Shown here: positions 44,701 to 52,943 of the stretch, piece after piece | How the letters are laid out: each line of letters begins with the position of its first letter | Numbering within the stretch: the stretch's first letter is position 1 | NCBI GenBank assembly: GCA_040384325.1 | Contig: JAZKJL010000003.1 | Coordinates: 434,001 to 498,000, forward strand | Source: JACMLX01 sp040384325 | GTDB lineage: Bacteria; Gemmatimonadota; Gemmatimonadetes; Gemmatimonadales; Gemmatimonadaceae | Direction of reading: 5' to 3' | Length of the DNA: 64,000 bases | The notes under the pieces: model-generated | Told to the model about the DNA's origin: nothing | What the model saw: the letters and a program-made list of their open reading frames with translations, nothing else | The model's database searches: none | Translations under genes and position numbers: made by a program

Positions 44701-44759
44701 ACTTCGGCGCCTACCCGATCCCGCGGGTGTGGTCGGTCAGTGCGCGGTTCACCTACTAA
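41730..44759 (+). CDS. SusC/RagA-family TonB-linked outer-membrane protein
   Basis: From the ATG at 41730 (GGAGG 6 bp upstream) the protein has 1009 aa. A signal peptide (ending LHAQA) is followed by a CarboxypepD_reg-like domain (about 27-110). The plug contains DGVIVDNGS and the segment RIEIIRGAAAAALYGSRANNGVVQI. The rest is a large barrel closed by VSARFTY. Size, domain order and the SusD-like lipoprotein that follows (19 bp) identify a SusC-type importer for oligosaccharides or peptides. It is the first gene of an operon divergent from the ECF sigma operon. Confidence 0.93.
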   Translation: MTAPFVRRAVCALTLLAAPLGLHAQAATGTVRGKVTEASTSRGLADAQIQVVGTRVGTISQASGEYSLVNVPVGARVIQIRRIGFQPVNRTVQVVAGSTVTVDAALSVSAINLSEVVVTGTASPTERRRVGTSIATVDSTVVSKAQAVTVDQALQGKIAGAQITQNSGGPGGGGISVRLRGTNSFISGSDPLYIIDGVIVDNGSAQLADLGGRSNPQNRLADINPADIDRIEIIRGAAAAALYGSRANNGVVQIFTKRGLIGKPRVTFSTRIASNELREQQPFNFYPYDVNGLPSPRFNVQDAIFRRSPTYEQNLTVEGGNDATRYFVSVNNTEDQGIIRSTESRRQGARLNLQQQLSSSLIANVSTNFINTRNQFQAFGEQNDYGIMGSLFFAPTQTDFRPVNGIYPLPPALGTNPLLAIARIRNPQTINRFIGSAKLTWTPVPKLLVDYTAGLDNAAFEQRQFIPRGAVLGTGPLSTGQSQSVVQNTRVVNQDLVASYSWNPGSTYELKTTGGLNYTQQTINLTQSGANGLAPVGELVNAGSVPFATQRLTQLRTLGFFGQQELAAWNKLFLTAAVRFDASSTFAPAERWQAFPKLSASYVLRENEPGLLNSVRLRSALGWAGSQPGATNAYSQYVLFANSAFGGRPGFVNDVTFGNESLKNERAREWELGTEIGAFGGRVGLEATYYDRLVSDLLFFRPLPTSTGFSRQFSPIGTMSNKGIELLVKTVNVDRPNLRWESTVTYTRNRNMVESLDILDFQSAGGYPNRIRAGEPVGVFYGSYAARNCQTGALLLDSLGRYRRSNQTADMGNAAQRVAISGGTCNDSLNKVIGDPNPSWLGSLLNEFTIGKKLRIRGLFDGSFGNDILNLSTRAQNAGIASNSKEYERELLPYGDPRKLAPNFNGRTQGIFEYWIEDGSFVKLRELSASYMVDVAPLRKVFRDGVELTVSGRNLWVWTKYSGFDPEVTAFGTNAGGLGSVQTTAADRGIDFGAYPIPRVWSVSARFTY

Positions 44760-44778
44760 TCAGCGGAGACGCTCACCC

Positions 44779-46134
44779 ATGCGCTTCATCAAGCGATGCG
44801 TGGTGGCCCTCGCCGCCACGACCCTCGGCGCCTGCAGCCTCGACCTGCAGAGCCCGAACAGCCCCACCGAGTCACAGGTCACGTCGTCTCCCGACGGCAT
44901 CATCGCCCTCGCCACCGGGCTGCAGGGGCGGTTCGCCGCCTCGTACTTCAACTTTGCGTACATGGCTGGCCTGGTCACCGATGAATTCGGATCGACCAGT
45001 GCCGCACTGATCTCGATCAGCGACGCGGAGCAGGGCAGCGTGGCGCCCGGCACCGGCATCGCCGACAACGTGTTCAACTCGATCTACCGCACCGTGCGCA
45101 CGGCCGATGAACTGCTGGCCGGTGCCGATCGCCTGGCGGGTTCGTTCGACGCCGGCACGCGCAGCGGCCTGAAGGCATTGGCGTACACGCTGAAGGCGGA
45201 ATCACTCGGCGAAGCGGTGCAGTCGTACCAGCGCGTGCCGATCAACACGTTCAACGTGACGGAGCCGACGTACGCGACACGCGCCGAGGCGCTGCTGGTG
45301 ATCCGTGCGCTGCTCGATTCGGCGGCCCTGCAGATCGCCGGCACACCACCCAGCACGTTCTTCACCAGCTCGATCCTGACGCCGGGCCTGAACCTGCCCA
45401 ACATGATCCAGATGTACCGGGCCCGGTACGCGCGCATGGATGGTGACTTCGCGACCGCACTGGCGGCGTCGAACCTGGTGGCGCGGTCGGGTCCCAGCGC
45501 GATCTCGACGCTGACCTATCCGGCACCGGGTGTGAATCCGTGGGCCAACGTGACCGGTGGCACCAACGGCATCGCACCGCGGCGCCAGTTCCGCACCTCG
45601 ATGGCGACGCAGGACCAGCGGTTCAACTTCTTCGTGATTCCGTCCACCACGCTGACCGGCCGCATCGGCGCATTGCTGGATCCGTTCAGCAACCGGTTCG
45701 CGGTGGCGAATGCGACGCAGTTCGTGTACTTCCCGGACGAGGCGCTGCTGATCAAGGCCGAGGCGCTGGCGGTACAGAACGATCTCGCCGGTTCGGTGGC
45801 GGCACTCGACTCGGTGCGCACCGATTGCACCGGCGGTCGCGGCCTCGACGATCCGAAGGCGTGTCTGCCTGCGTATTCGGGACCGATCTCGCAGTCGGCG
45901 CTGGTGCTGGAAGTGTACGCGCAGCGTCGCTACGAATTGTTCAGCACCGGCGCGCGCTGGGAAGATTCGCGCCGCGTGAATGCCATTCGTGGCCTGACCA
46001 CCGGCCAGAACGTGCCGGTGGGTGGCCAGCGCTGCTGGCTGCCGTACGCGATCGGTGATCGCAACGCCAATCCCAACGTCCCTGCCGATCCCGCGGAGCC
46101 GACGACGTTCCCGACCGGCTGTGCGGTCCAGTGA
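44779..46134 (+). CDS. SusD/RagB-family nutrient-binding lipoprotein
   Basis: This 451-aa outer-membrane lipoprotein has its lipobox at Cys19 (TLGAC), after which SLDLQSPNSPTE follows. The helical TPR-like SusD core shows FNSIYRTVRTADELLAGADRL and FPDEALLIKAEALAVQNDL, and the end ELFSTGARWEDSRR. SusD proteins cap the SusC barrel and capture substrate on the cell surface. The specific ligand cannot be inferred; no glycoside hydrolase or peptidase is in the same operon. Confidence 0.9.
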   Translation: MRFIKRCVVALAATTLGACSLDLQSPNSPTESQVTSSPDGIIALATGLQGRFAASYFNFAYMAGLVTDEFGSTSAALISISDAEQGSVAPGTGIADNVFNSIYRTVRTADELLAGADRLAGSFDAGTRSGLKALAYTLKAESLGEAVQSYQRVPINTFNVTEPTYATRAEALLVIRALLDSAALQIAGTPPSTFFTSSILTPGLNLPNMIQMYRARYARMDGDFATALAASNLVARSGPSAISTLTYPAPGVNPWANVTGGTNGIAPRRQFRTSMATQDQRFNFFVIPSTTLTGRIGALLDPFSNRFAVANATQFVYFPDEALLIKAEALAVQNDLAGSVAALDSVRTDCTGGRGLDDPKACLPAYSGPISQSALVLEVYAQRRYELFSTGARWEDSRRVNAIRGLTTGQNVPVGGQRCWLPYAIGDRNANPNVPADPAEPTTFPTGCAVQ

Positions 46135-46145
46135 GGCGCCCTGAC

Positions 46146-46931
46146 ATGACCCTTCTCCCTGCCGGAGTCCTGCGCGTGGCGCACCGCACCAGCCTGACCA
46201 TCCTCGCCGCGGCCGCGTTGCTCAGCGGCTGTGGGACCACCGATGCCTCGGATCCGCTGATCCCCGGCCCGGCCGGCCGTGTGCGCTTCGTGAACCTGAT
46301 CACGGATGCCGCCCGCGTGCCCGTCAACGCGATCCTCGAGTCGGTGCCGTTCGGCGTCAACATCGCCTACGGCGGCACCACACCGTCGTCGCTGCCGTCG
46401 CCAGCGAACGCCGTGTATTCCCCGATCCTCACCGGCTCGCGCACGCTGGTGCTGAAGCGCACCGCCGACACCACCGTGACCGTGGCGACGTTCCCGTTCC
46501 CGGTCGGTAATAACGGGGACTACACGATCTACGCGACCGGTGGCGCGGCGGCGTCGGCGGTGACGGCGTTCATCACCACCGACACCAACAGCGCACCGGC
46601 GGTCGGACGCGTGCGTGTCCGCGTGGTGCACCTGGCGCCCGGGGCGGGCAACGTGGACGTGTTCGTGACGCCGGTCGGTGCCGACCTGGCACTGGCCACA
46701 CCGACGCTGGCCAACGTCGCGTTGCGTGCGTCGGCCTACCTCGACGTGGCGGCGGGGACCTATCAGGTGCGCGCCGTTCCCGCGGGCACGGCGCCCGCAT
46801 CGCGCGCGGCGAACACGAGCATCAACCTCGCGTCGGCCGCGTTGCCGGCGAACGGCGCGCGCACGATCATCGCCGCCGACAATGCCACCGGCGGGGCACC
46901 GTTCCGCTTCATCGTGCTCGCCGATCGGTGA
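46146..46931 (+). CDS. DUF4397-domain lipoprotein
   Basis: This 261-aa lipoprotein has the lipobox ending at Cys29 (LLSGC). Two DUF4397-like repeats follow: GRVRFVNLITDAARVPVNAIL (about residues 42-135) and GRVRVRVVHLAPGAGNVDVFV (about 155-255), with the typical YLDVAAGTYQVRAVPAGT strand. These domains form Ig-like beta folds in secreted proteins and have no known activity. The ATG at 46146 is preferred over a GTG at 46131 because AGG lies 9 bp before it. Third gene of the SusC/D operon, followed by a terminator. Confidence 0.82.
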   Translation: MTLLPAGVLRVAHRTSLTILAAAALLSGCGTTDASDPLIPGPAGRVRFVNLITDAARVPVNAILESVPFGVNIAYGGTTPSSLPSPANAVYSPILTGSRTLVLKRTADTTVTVATFPFPVGNNGDYTIYATGGAAASAVTAFITTDTNSAPAVGRVRVRVVHLAPGAGNVDVFVTPVGADLALATPTLANVALRASAYLDVAAGTYQVRAVPAGTAPASRAANTSINLASAALPANGARTIIAADNATGGAPFRFIVLADR

Positions 46932-46956
46932 TCCGGTCGGTCCGACGGTGATGTGA

Positions 46957-46985
46957 CAGGCCGCTCCCGCGATGGGGGCGGCCTG
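46957..46985 (+). terminator. Terminator of the SusC-SusD-DUF4397 operon
   Basis: CAGGCCGC (46957-46964) pairs with GCGGCCTG (46978-46985), and CCC/GGG pairs again inside. It lies 26 bp after the stop and is followed by TTG. The remaining 210 bp up to the kinase gene show no further feature. Confidence 0.75.
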
Positions 46986-47197
46986 TTGCATTCAGGCCTG
47001 CCAGAGCGGCGCTGCTGGGCTGGTGCGGTGAGGCGCGGACCGGGCCGTGCCGCTGGCGCAACGTCGCTGTATCCTTCGGAGCGGCACCGGTTGGGCGGGC
47101 CGACGTGACCGCCGTGGTCGGGCGCGCGTCGCGCCTGCGTCTGCGGTGACGCCGCTGATCCGGCCGCTGCCGTCCGCTTCCGCCTTCGACCCACGCA

Positions 47198-50128
47198 ATG
47201 TCCGCATCGCGCACGGCCACCTGCCCGAGTTGCAACGCCGAGGTCTCCGGCGAGAGCCGCTACTGCCCGAATTGCGGCGCGGCGGTGAGCGGGGTGTCGC
47301 CGTCGATGGCCGGCTCGTGGCCCCCGGGTGCGACCGCGCAGGCCACGGCCACGCATTCGCCGTGGGATGCGGTGATCACGCGGCTGCGCCACGCGACACT
47401 GGGCGAGTTCGACATCGGGCGCGAACTCGGTCGTGGCGGCATGGCGGCGGTGTTCCTCGCGCACGACCTGGCGCTCAATCGCAAGGTGGCGATCAAGGTC
47501 ATGTCGCCCGGGCTGCTGATGGGCGCCGGCATGATCGAGCGCTTCCGCCAGGAAGCGGTGACGATCGCCAACCTGCAGCACGCGCACATCGTCACCGTGC
47601 ATGCGGTGCGGCAGCTCGAGGACCTGCACTTCTTCGTGATGCAGTTCATCGAGGGCCAGTCTTTGGAAGGTGTGCTGCGCGCCAACCACGCGCTGTCACT
47701 CGACGTGGCGCGACCGATGCTCTACCAGGTCGGCACCGCGCTCGCCTATGCACACCGGCGCGGCGTAGTGCATCGCGACATCAAGCCGGGCAACATCCTG
47801 CTGAGCGGTGATGGTGACGCGCTGGTGACGGACTTCGGCATCGCCAAGGTCGCCGAAGGCCCGACGCAGACGGTGACCGGCATGGTGGTCGGCACACCAT
47901 CGTACATGAGTCCCGAGCAGTGTCACGCGAAGGAACTGGATGGCAAGAGCGACCAGTATTCGCTGGGCATCGTCGCCTTCCAGATGCTGGCGGGTCACGT
48001 GCCGTTCTCCGGCTCGGCGTTCGCGATCATGAACGGGCACACGTCGGAACCGGTGCCGTCGCTGCGCGCGATCGTGCCCGACCTGCCGGAATCGGTGGAA
48101 GCGGCGATCGTGCGCATGCTGGCCAAGAAGCCGAATGAGCGGTTCCCGACGATCGCCGAAGCGTTGCAGGCGCTGCAGGCGCGACCGGTGGGCGAGGATT
48201 CACCGGTGCGCGACGAGATCATCCGGCTGGCTGCAGTGGAGGAACGGCGCGCGGCACTCGGTGACCTGCTGCGCACTCCCGCCAGCCCGGTGCCGCGGTC
48301 ACACGCCGTGCCGGCGGCGAAGGCGCCGCCGGTGGAGTCGGCGCCGGTCACGTCTGCGCCCGTGACACCACCGCCGGTCACACCGGCACCGGTGACGGCG
48401 AGCATCGCGGTCGCGATCGCGCCGCTGTCGCAGCCGCTGGAGGCGGGTGACCACGTCACGCTGCGTGCGACGGTGCGTGGTGCCACCGATCCGTCGGCGC
48501 TGCGCTGGTCGAGCGACGATCCGGGCATCGCGGCGGTGCGTCCCGACTCCGGCCTGCTCTACGCGCTGTCACCGGGATCGACCACCGTACGTGCGACGCT
48601 CGGCGAGGCGACGGACGACCTCACGGTGCAGGTGAATGCGGCGCAGGTGGCGACGGTACGCCTGACACCGCGCACGGCGGGCCTGCGCGCCGGCGAGCAG
48701 GTGGTGCTGGTGGCGGAAGTGCTGGACCGGCGCAAGCAGCCGCTCGAACGCGCGGTGACGTGGAGTGCGCGTGGTGATGCGGTGCACGTCGATGCGAGTG
48801 GCACGGTCACCGCACTGATGACCGGGAGCGCGACCGTCACGGCAGCCTGTGATGGGGTGCAGGATGCGGTGTCGGTGGAGGTGCGGCCGATGGTGGCACC
48901 GGCGCCCACCGGTTCGCCGCCGCCGGTGGCGTCGGTGACCGAGATGATGAAGCCGGCGGTGGTGCAGGCGTCGCCGGTGGTGGAGCCGGCGCCGGCAGCG
49001 GCGCCGCAGCCACTGCAGGTGGTCTGCACACCGGCGCCGACACCCGAGCCGGCAGCGGCGGTCACACCGCCGTCAGCCTCGAGCACTGCGGCGAGTCGCG
49101 CGGGTGATGCGAAGAAGTCACTGCCGCTCCTGCCGATCGGTGCCGGCGTGGTGGCGGTCGCGATCGCGGCGTGGCTGCTGATGCCGTCGAAGCCCGACGT
49201 CAGCGACACGACCGTGCAGACGCCCGTGGTGATCGACGCGCCGGTGGTTACGCCGCCGCCGTCGGCCGTCGAGTCGACCACCACCGCGGTGGTGGAGCCG
49301 CCGCCGGTCAGCGCTCCACCCGTCGCAGCCTCAGCGGAGAGCGCCGCGCCGACGCGTGCGGTGGTGCCGGTGTTGCGGGTGCAGCCGCCGGTGTCCACCG
49401 AACTGCGGCCGGCACAGACGCTGCGCCTGCGCGCCTCGCTCCAGGATCCGGCGTCGCGCGCGGTGGTGTCGGGACCGATCCGATTCTCGACCAGCGACCG
49501 CGCGGTGGCGCTGGTGCATCCGACCACGGGGCTGGTGCGGGCGGTGAAGGCGGGACGCGTCGTGATCACGGTCGATGCCGGCGCTGCCGGGCGTTCGACG
49601 GTGAACCTGGCCGTGGTCGATCCACCGCCGCTGCCCGGCCTCGAGAACGTCGGTGGCGGCGGCACCACGCCGCCGCCGGTGCTCCGTCGCGACACACCGT
49701 TCACGCCGCCGGTCCGCACCGAGGAGCGCGACGTGAAGCCGACGCCGGCGGTCGCGATTTCGCAGGCGCAGCTGGCGAGCGAGGCTCGCGCGGTGATCGA
49801 GTCGTTCGCCCACGCGGTGGAGTCGCGCAACCTGGGGTTGGTGCGCGCGATGTTGCCGAGCATCTCGTCGCAGTACGCGAGCGACCTGAGCGAATTGTTC
49901 GAGGGGTCGAAGTCGGTGCGCGTGTCGTTGAATACGGTGTCGCTGGCACGTGGCGCCACTGCCTACGACGCGACGCCGGGTACCCGCACATCGGTCACGG
50001 CGGCGGTGACGGTGCGGGTGGTGCCGGTCCGCGGCAACGCGTTGCCACCGGCCAACGACGTGTGGCCGGTCACGCTGCTGCGTGAGGCGAGTGGGTGGAA
50101 GCTGGTGCAGGTGAGCGCATCGCCGTGA
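47198..50128 (+). CDS. Hybrid Ser/Thr protein kinase with N-terminal zinc ribbon and Big_2 domains
   Basis: This 976-aa protein begins with a zinc ribbon (C9, C12, C23, C26). A Hanks-type kinase domain follows (about 70-335) with GRGGMAAVF, K100, HRDIKPGN (D194), DFG (D212) and GTPSYMSPEQ, so it should be active. A Pro-rich linker leads to two Big_2-like Ig domains (about 400-565), a single transmembrane helix (about 642-662), then a third Big_2-like domain (about 720-810) and an NTF2/SnoaL-like end (about 850-976). The placing of two Ig domains between kinase and membrane would leave them in the cytoplasm, which is odd. No phosphatase partner is nearby. Confidence 0.88.
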   Translation: MSASRTATCPSCNAEVSGESRYCPNCGAAVSGVSPSMAGSWPPGATAQATATHSPWDAVITRLRHATLGEFDIGRELGRGGMAAVFLAHDLALNRKVAIKVMSPGLLMGAGMIERFRQEAVTIANLQHAHIVTVHAVRQLEDLHFFVMQFIEGQSLEGVLRANHALSLDVARPMLYQVGTALAYAHRRGVVHRDIKPGNILLSGDGDALVTDFGIAKVAEGPTQTVTGMVVGTPSYMSPEQCHAKELDGKSDQYSLGIVAFQMLAGHVPFSGSAFAIMNGHTSEPVPSLRAIVPDLPESVEAAIVRMLAKKPNERFPTIAEALQALQARPVGEDSPVRDEIIRLAAVEERRAALGDLLRTPASPVPRSHAVPAAKAPPVESAPVTSAPVTPPPVTPAPVTASIAVAIAPLSQPLEAGDHVTLRATVRGATDPSALRWSSDDPGIAAVRPDSGLLYALSPGSTTVRATLGEATDDLTVQVNAAQVATVRLTPRTAGLRAGEQVVLVAEVLDRRKQPLERAVTWSARGDAVHVDASGTVTALMTGSATVTAACDGVQDAVSVEVRPMVAPAPTGSPPPVASVTEMMKPAVVQASPVVEPAPAAAPQPLQVVCTPAPTPEPAAAVTPPSASSTAASRAGDAKKSLPLLPIGAGVVAVAIAAWLLMPSKPDVSDTTVQTPVVIDAPVVTPPPSAVESTTTAVVEPPPVSAPPVAASAESAAPTRAVVPVLRVQPPVSTELRPAQTLRLRASLQDPASRAVVSGPIRFSTSDRAVALVHPTTGLVRAVKAGRVVITVDAGAAGRSTVNLAVVDPPPLPGLENVGGGGTTPPPVLRRDTPFTPPVRTEERDVKPTPAVAISQAQLASEARAVIESFAHAVESRNLGLVRAMLPSISSQYASDLSELFEGSKSVRVSLNTVSLARGATAYDATPGTRTSVTAAVTVRVVPVRGNALPPANDVWPVTLLREASGWKLVQVSASP

Positions 50129-50140
50129 TGTGAGCGTCCT

Positions 50141-50163
50141 TCATCCGGCTGCTTGCCGGATGA
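50141..50163 (+). terminator. Hairpin after kinase gene
   Basis: TCATCCGGC (50141-50149) pairs perfectly with GCCGGATGA (50155-50163) around a TGCTT loop. It begins 13 bp after the kinase stop; no T-tract follows. Confidence 0.65.
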
Positions 50164-50251
50164 GGCACCGCACCGCATCGTAGCCCCGAGCGTCCGGCAC
50201 TTCGGGCGCAGACGCCCCGGCGAGCGCCAGCTCGTCCACCAGGAGATGGCC

Positions 50252-52915
50252 ATGAACCACGACGGCAGTTCCTCCCGTGCGCGCCGGGCTGTCGCGGCCG
50301 CGCACGCGCTGCGGCGTACCCTGCGCAGTGTCCTGGTGATGGCGACGCTCGCCGTCGTGACCTCGTGCGGCGGTGACACCGATCCGGTGCTGCCGCCGCT
50401 GTCGCTCGACAGTGAGACGGCCGCGATCGAGGTCGGCGAGACCTACCAGCTGAGCGCCCGCAACGCACGCGGCGACGTGACCTGGAGCACCAGCAACGCC
50501 TCGGTCGCATCGGTGGCCTCGACCGGCTTCGTCACCGCCACCGGCATCGGCACCGCGCGCATCACCGCCCGCACCGCCACCGATTCCGCTGGCGCCACCA
50601 TCACCGTGCGTGCGCCGCGCGTGATCGCACTCTCCACCGCCAACCTCTCCGTCGGTGCACCAGCCGTCACCGGTGGCACGGTGGTGCGCGACGTGAACGT
50701 GACCAACGCCGGACCGGGCACGATCACGGGTCTGAACGTCACCGAGATCCGCTATCCCGACGGTATCGGTACGCCGTGGCTCACGGCACAACTGCTCTCC
50801 GCGTCCGCCACCACGTCGCAAGCGGCCGTGCTGCGCATCTCGGCCGCGGTGGCTGGCCTCGCGCCCGGGGCGTACTCGGCGATGGTGATCATCGGCGCCG
50901 ACGCCACCTCGATCGTGCCCGCGTCGGTGACGATCACGTTCACCGTCGGTGACGCGCCGACGATCGAATTGTCGGCCACCTCGGCCAGCTTCAGTGCCAC
51001 GTCGGGTGGTGCCGATCCCGCCGCGCAACGCATCACGGTGCGCTCCGGCACCGCGGCGCAGGCCACCGGGTTGAGCACTGCGATCACCTACAACGAACCG
51101 GCGCAGACCGGCTGGCTCACCGCGACGCTGGATTCGACCGGCACCACCACCGGCCTCACGCTGCAGGCGGCACCGGGTACGCGTCCGGCGGGCACCTACA
51201 CGGCGTCGGTGCGCATCGCCGCGGCGAACACCGAGATCGCGGCGCGCACCGTACTCGTCACGTTCACGATCGCTGCACAGCCGACGATCGTGATCAGCAG
51301 TGCGACGGCGACGTTCAGCGCCGCCGCCGGCGGTGCCAATCCGGCTGCGCAACCGATCTCGATCACCAACGGTGCTGGCGGGACGTTGTCCGGGCTCGGC
51401 ACCAGCATCGCGTACACCAGCGGCACCGGCTGGCTGAGCGCCACGCTGAACACGACCACTGCACCCGCCACGCTGACATTGCAGCCGACGACGGGAGCGC
51501 TGGCGGTGGGCACGTACACGGCCACGGTGTCGGTGGCTTCGGCGGTGGCCGGGAACTCCCCGCGTACGGTCGCGGTCACCTTCACCGTCAGCGCGGGACC
51601 GGTGATCGCCGTCACGCCGACCTCGCTCACGTTCGCGTCGCTGACGACGGCGTCACCGGCGTCGCAGACGGTGGCGGTGAGCAACGGTGGAGGGGGAACG
51701 CTGACCGGCCTCTCGGCAGCGGTGGAGTACGTGAGTGGCAGCGGCTGGCTCACGGCCTCACTGAACACGACCGCCGCGCCGGCGACGCTCACCGTGCAAC
51801 CTGCGGTCGGGTCGCTGGCGGTGGGCACCTACACCGCCAACGTGCGCCTCAGCTCCAGTGTGGCCGGTGTGGCGTCGGTGCTGGTGCCGGTGACGTACAA
51901 CGTCACCGCCGGCCCGTCGATCGTGCTCTCGGCCACCACCCGCACCTTCGCGGCGGTGGTGGGCAGCGCCGATCCGGTCGCGCAGACGGTGACGATCACC
52001 AACGGCGGTGGCGGCACGCTGTCATCGCTCACGACATCGATCGCGTACGGCGCAGGCGGCAGTGGGTGGCTGAGCGCCTCACTCAATTCCACCACTGCGC
52101 CGAGCACGTTGACGCTGACGGTGGCGCGCGGCGGCCTCACGACGGGCAGCTACACGGCCACCGTGAACGTGGCGTCGTCGGTGGCGACCAACTCGCCACG
52201 CACCGTGACGGTGATACTCAACGTCACGGCGCCGGCGATCGCGCTCAGCGCCACCACCCGCAGCGCGACGATCGGGCAGGGCAACGGCACCGTGACGTCG
52301 CCCACCATCCCGACCATCGCGATCACCAACAGCGGTGACGGTTCTCTCAGCGGCCTGACCGCCACCGTCACCTACCTCACCGGCCCGGAGCTCTCGGGCT
52401 GGCTCACTGGCGCCACGCTCAACACCACCACCGCACCCGCCACGCTCACCATCTCGATGAACGCCGGTGCGCCAGGGTCGCTGCGACCGACGGGCACCTA
52501 CACCGCGCGCATCAGGATCCAGTCGAGCGTGGCGAGCAACAGCCCGCAGGACATCACGGTGCAGATGGTGGTCGGATTGTCGCTGGCCAACAGCGGCGTC
52601 TACTCGGCACTGGTGGCGTCCAGTGGTGCGGGCGGCGGTGGCTGTGCCAACTCCGGCTGCCATTCGGCCGGCAGCACGTCACCGGACCTCAGTTCCGCCA
52701 CGAACTTCCGGAACAACATGCTCAACATCGCAACCGTCAGTCGCGCGCTGTATCCGCTGGCCACGACCCATCCCACGCGCATCGTCGCCGGCAGTGCGTC
52801 CACGAGTTACCTGACCTACCAGCTCTCCAGCACCTCGGGCGCACTGGCGATGCCGGCGGGTGTCGCCACCCGCACACTCGTCACCAACTGGATCAATGAT
52901 GGCGCGCTTCCCTGA
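50252..52915 (+). CDS. Lipoprotein with Big_2 domain, BACON-like repeats and C-terminal cytochrome-c-like motif
   Basis: The protein has 887 aa from the ATG at 50252, chosen because AGGAG (50241-50245) stands 6 bp before it and directly abuts the ATG at 50246. Lipobox at Cys39 (VVTSC). Residues 45-125 form a Big_2-like Ig domain. About seven repeats of 85-100 residues follow, each with an LSxTxxSFxA start, an ITNGGGGTLSGL middle and a GWLSATLNxTTAPATLTL end, which read like BACON-type Ig domains. The last 100 residues contain CANSGCH (C798, C803, H804), a CX4CH haem-c motif, and a possible Met ligand at M867 in ALAMPAG. Outer-surface redox or adhesion protein; haem binding is inferred. Confidence 0.75.
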   Translation: MNHDGSSSRARRAVAAAHALRRTLRSVLVMATLAVVTSCGGDTDPVLPPLSLDSETAAIEVGETYQLSARNARGDVTWSTSNASVASVASTGFVTATGIGTARITARTATDSAGATITVRAPRVIALSTANLSVGAPAVTGGTVVRDVNVTNAGPGTITGLNVTEIRYPDGIGTPWLTAQLLSASATTSQAAVLRISAAVAGLAPGAYSAMVIIGADATSIVPASVTITFTVGDAPTIELSATSASFSATSGGADPAAQRITVRSGTAAQATGLSTAITYNEPAQTGWLTATLDSTGTTTGLTLQAAPGTRPAGTYTASVRIAAANTEIAARTVLVTFTIAAQPTIVISSATATFSAAAGGANPAAQPISITNGAGGTLSGLGTSIAYTSGTGWLSATLNTTTAPATLTLQPTTGALAVGTYTATVSVASAVAGNSPRTVAVTFTVSAGPVIAVTPTSLTFASLTTASPASQTVAVSNGGGGTLTGLSAAVEYVSGSGWLTASLNTTAAPATLTVQPAVGSLAVGTYTANVRLSSSVAGVASVLVPVTYNVTAGPSIVLSATTRTFAAVVGSADPVAQTVTITNGGGGTLSSLTTSIAYGAGGSGWLSASLNSTTAPSTLTLTVARGGLTTGSYTATVNVASSVATNSPRTVTVILNVTAPAIALSATTRSATIGQGNGTVTSPTIPTIAITNSGDGSLSGLTATVTYLTGPELSGWLTGATLNTTTAPATLTISMNAGAPGSLRPTGTYTARIRIQSSVASNSPQDITVQMVVGLSLANSGVYSALVASSGAGGGGCANSGCHSAGSTSPDLSSATNFRNNMLNIATVSRALYPLATTHPTRIVAGSASTSYLTYQLSSTSGALAMPAGVATRTLVTNWINDGALP

Positions 52916-52943
52916 TCTCCTCCCACCCTCTGCAGGAGCACGC

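Noticed and set aside
48291..48400. Repeated PVTxxPVT codons in the kinase linker as a mobile or tandem repeat
   Set aside because: It is an ordinary Pro/Thr/Val-rich linker with imperfect codon repeats.
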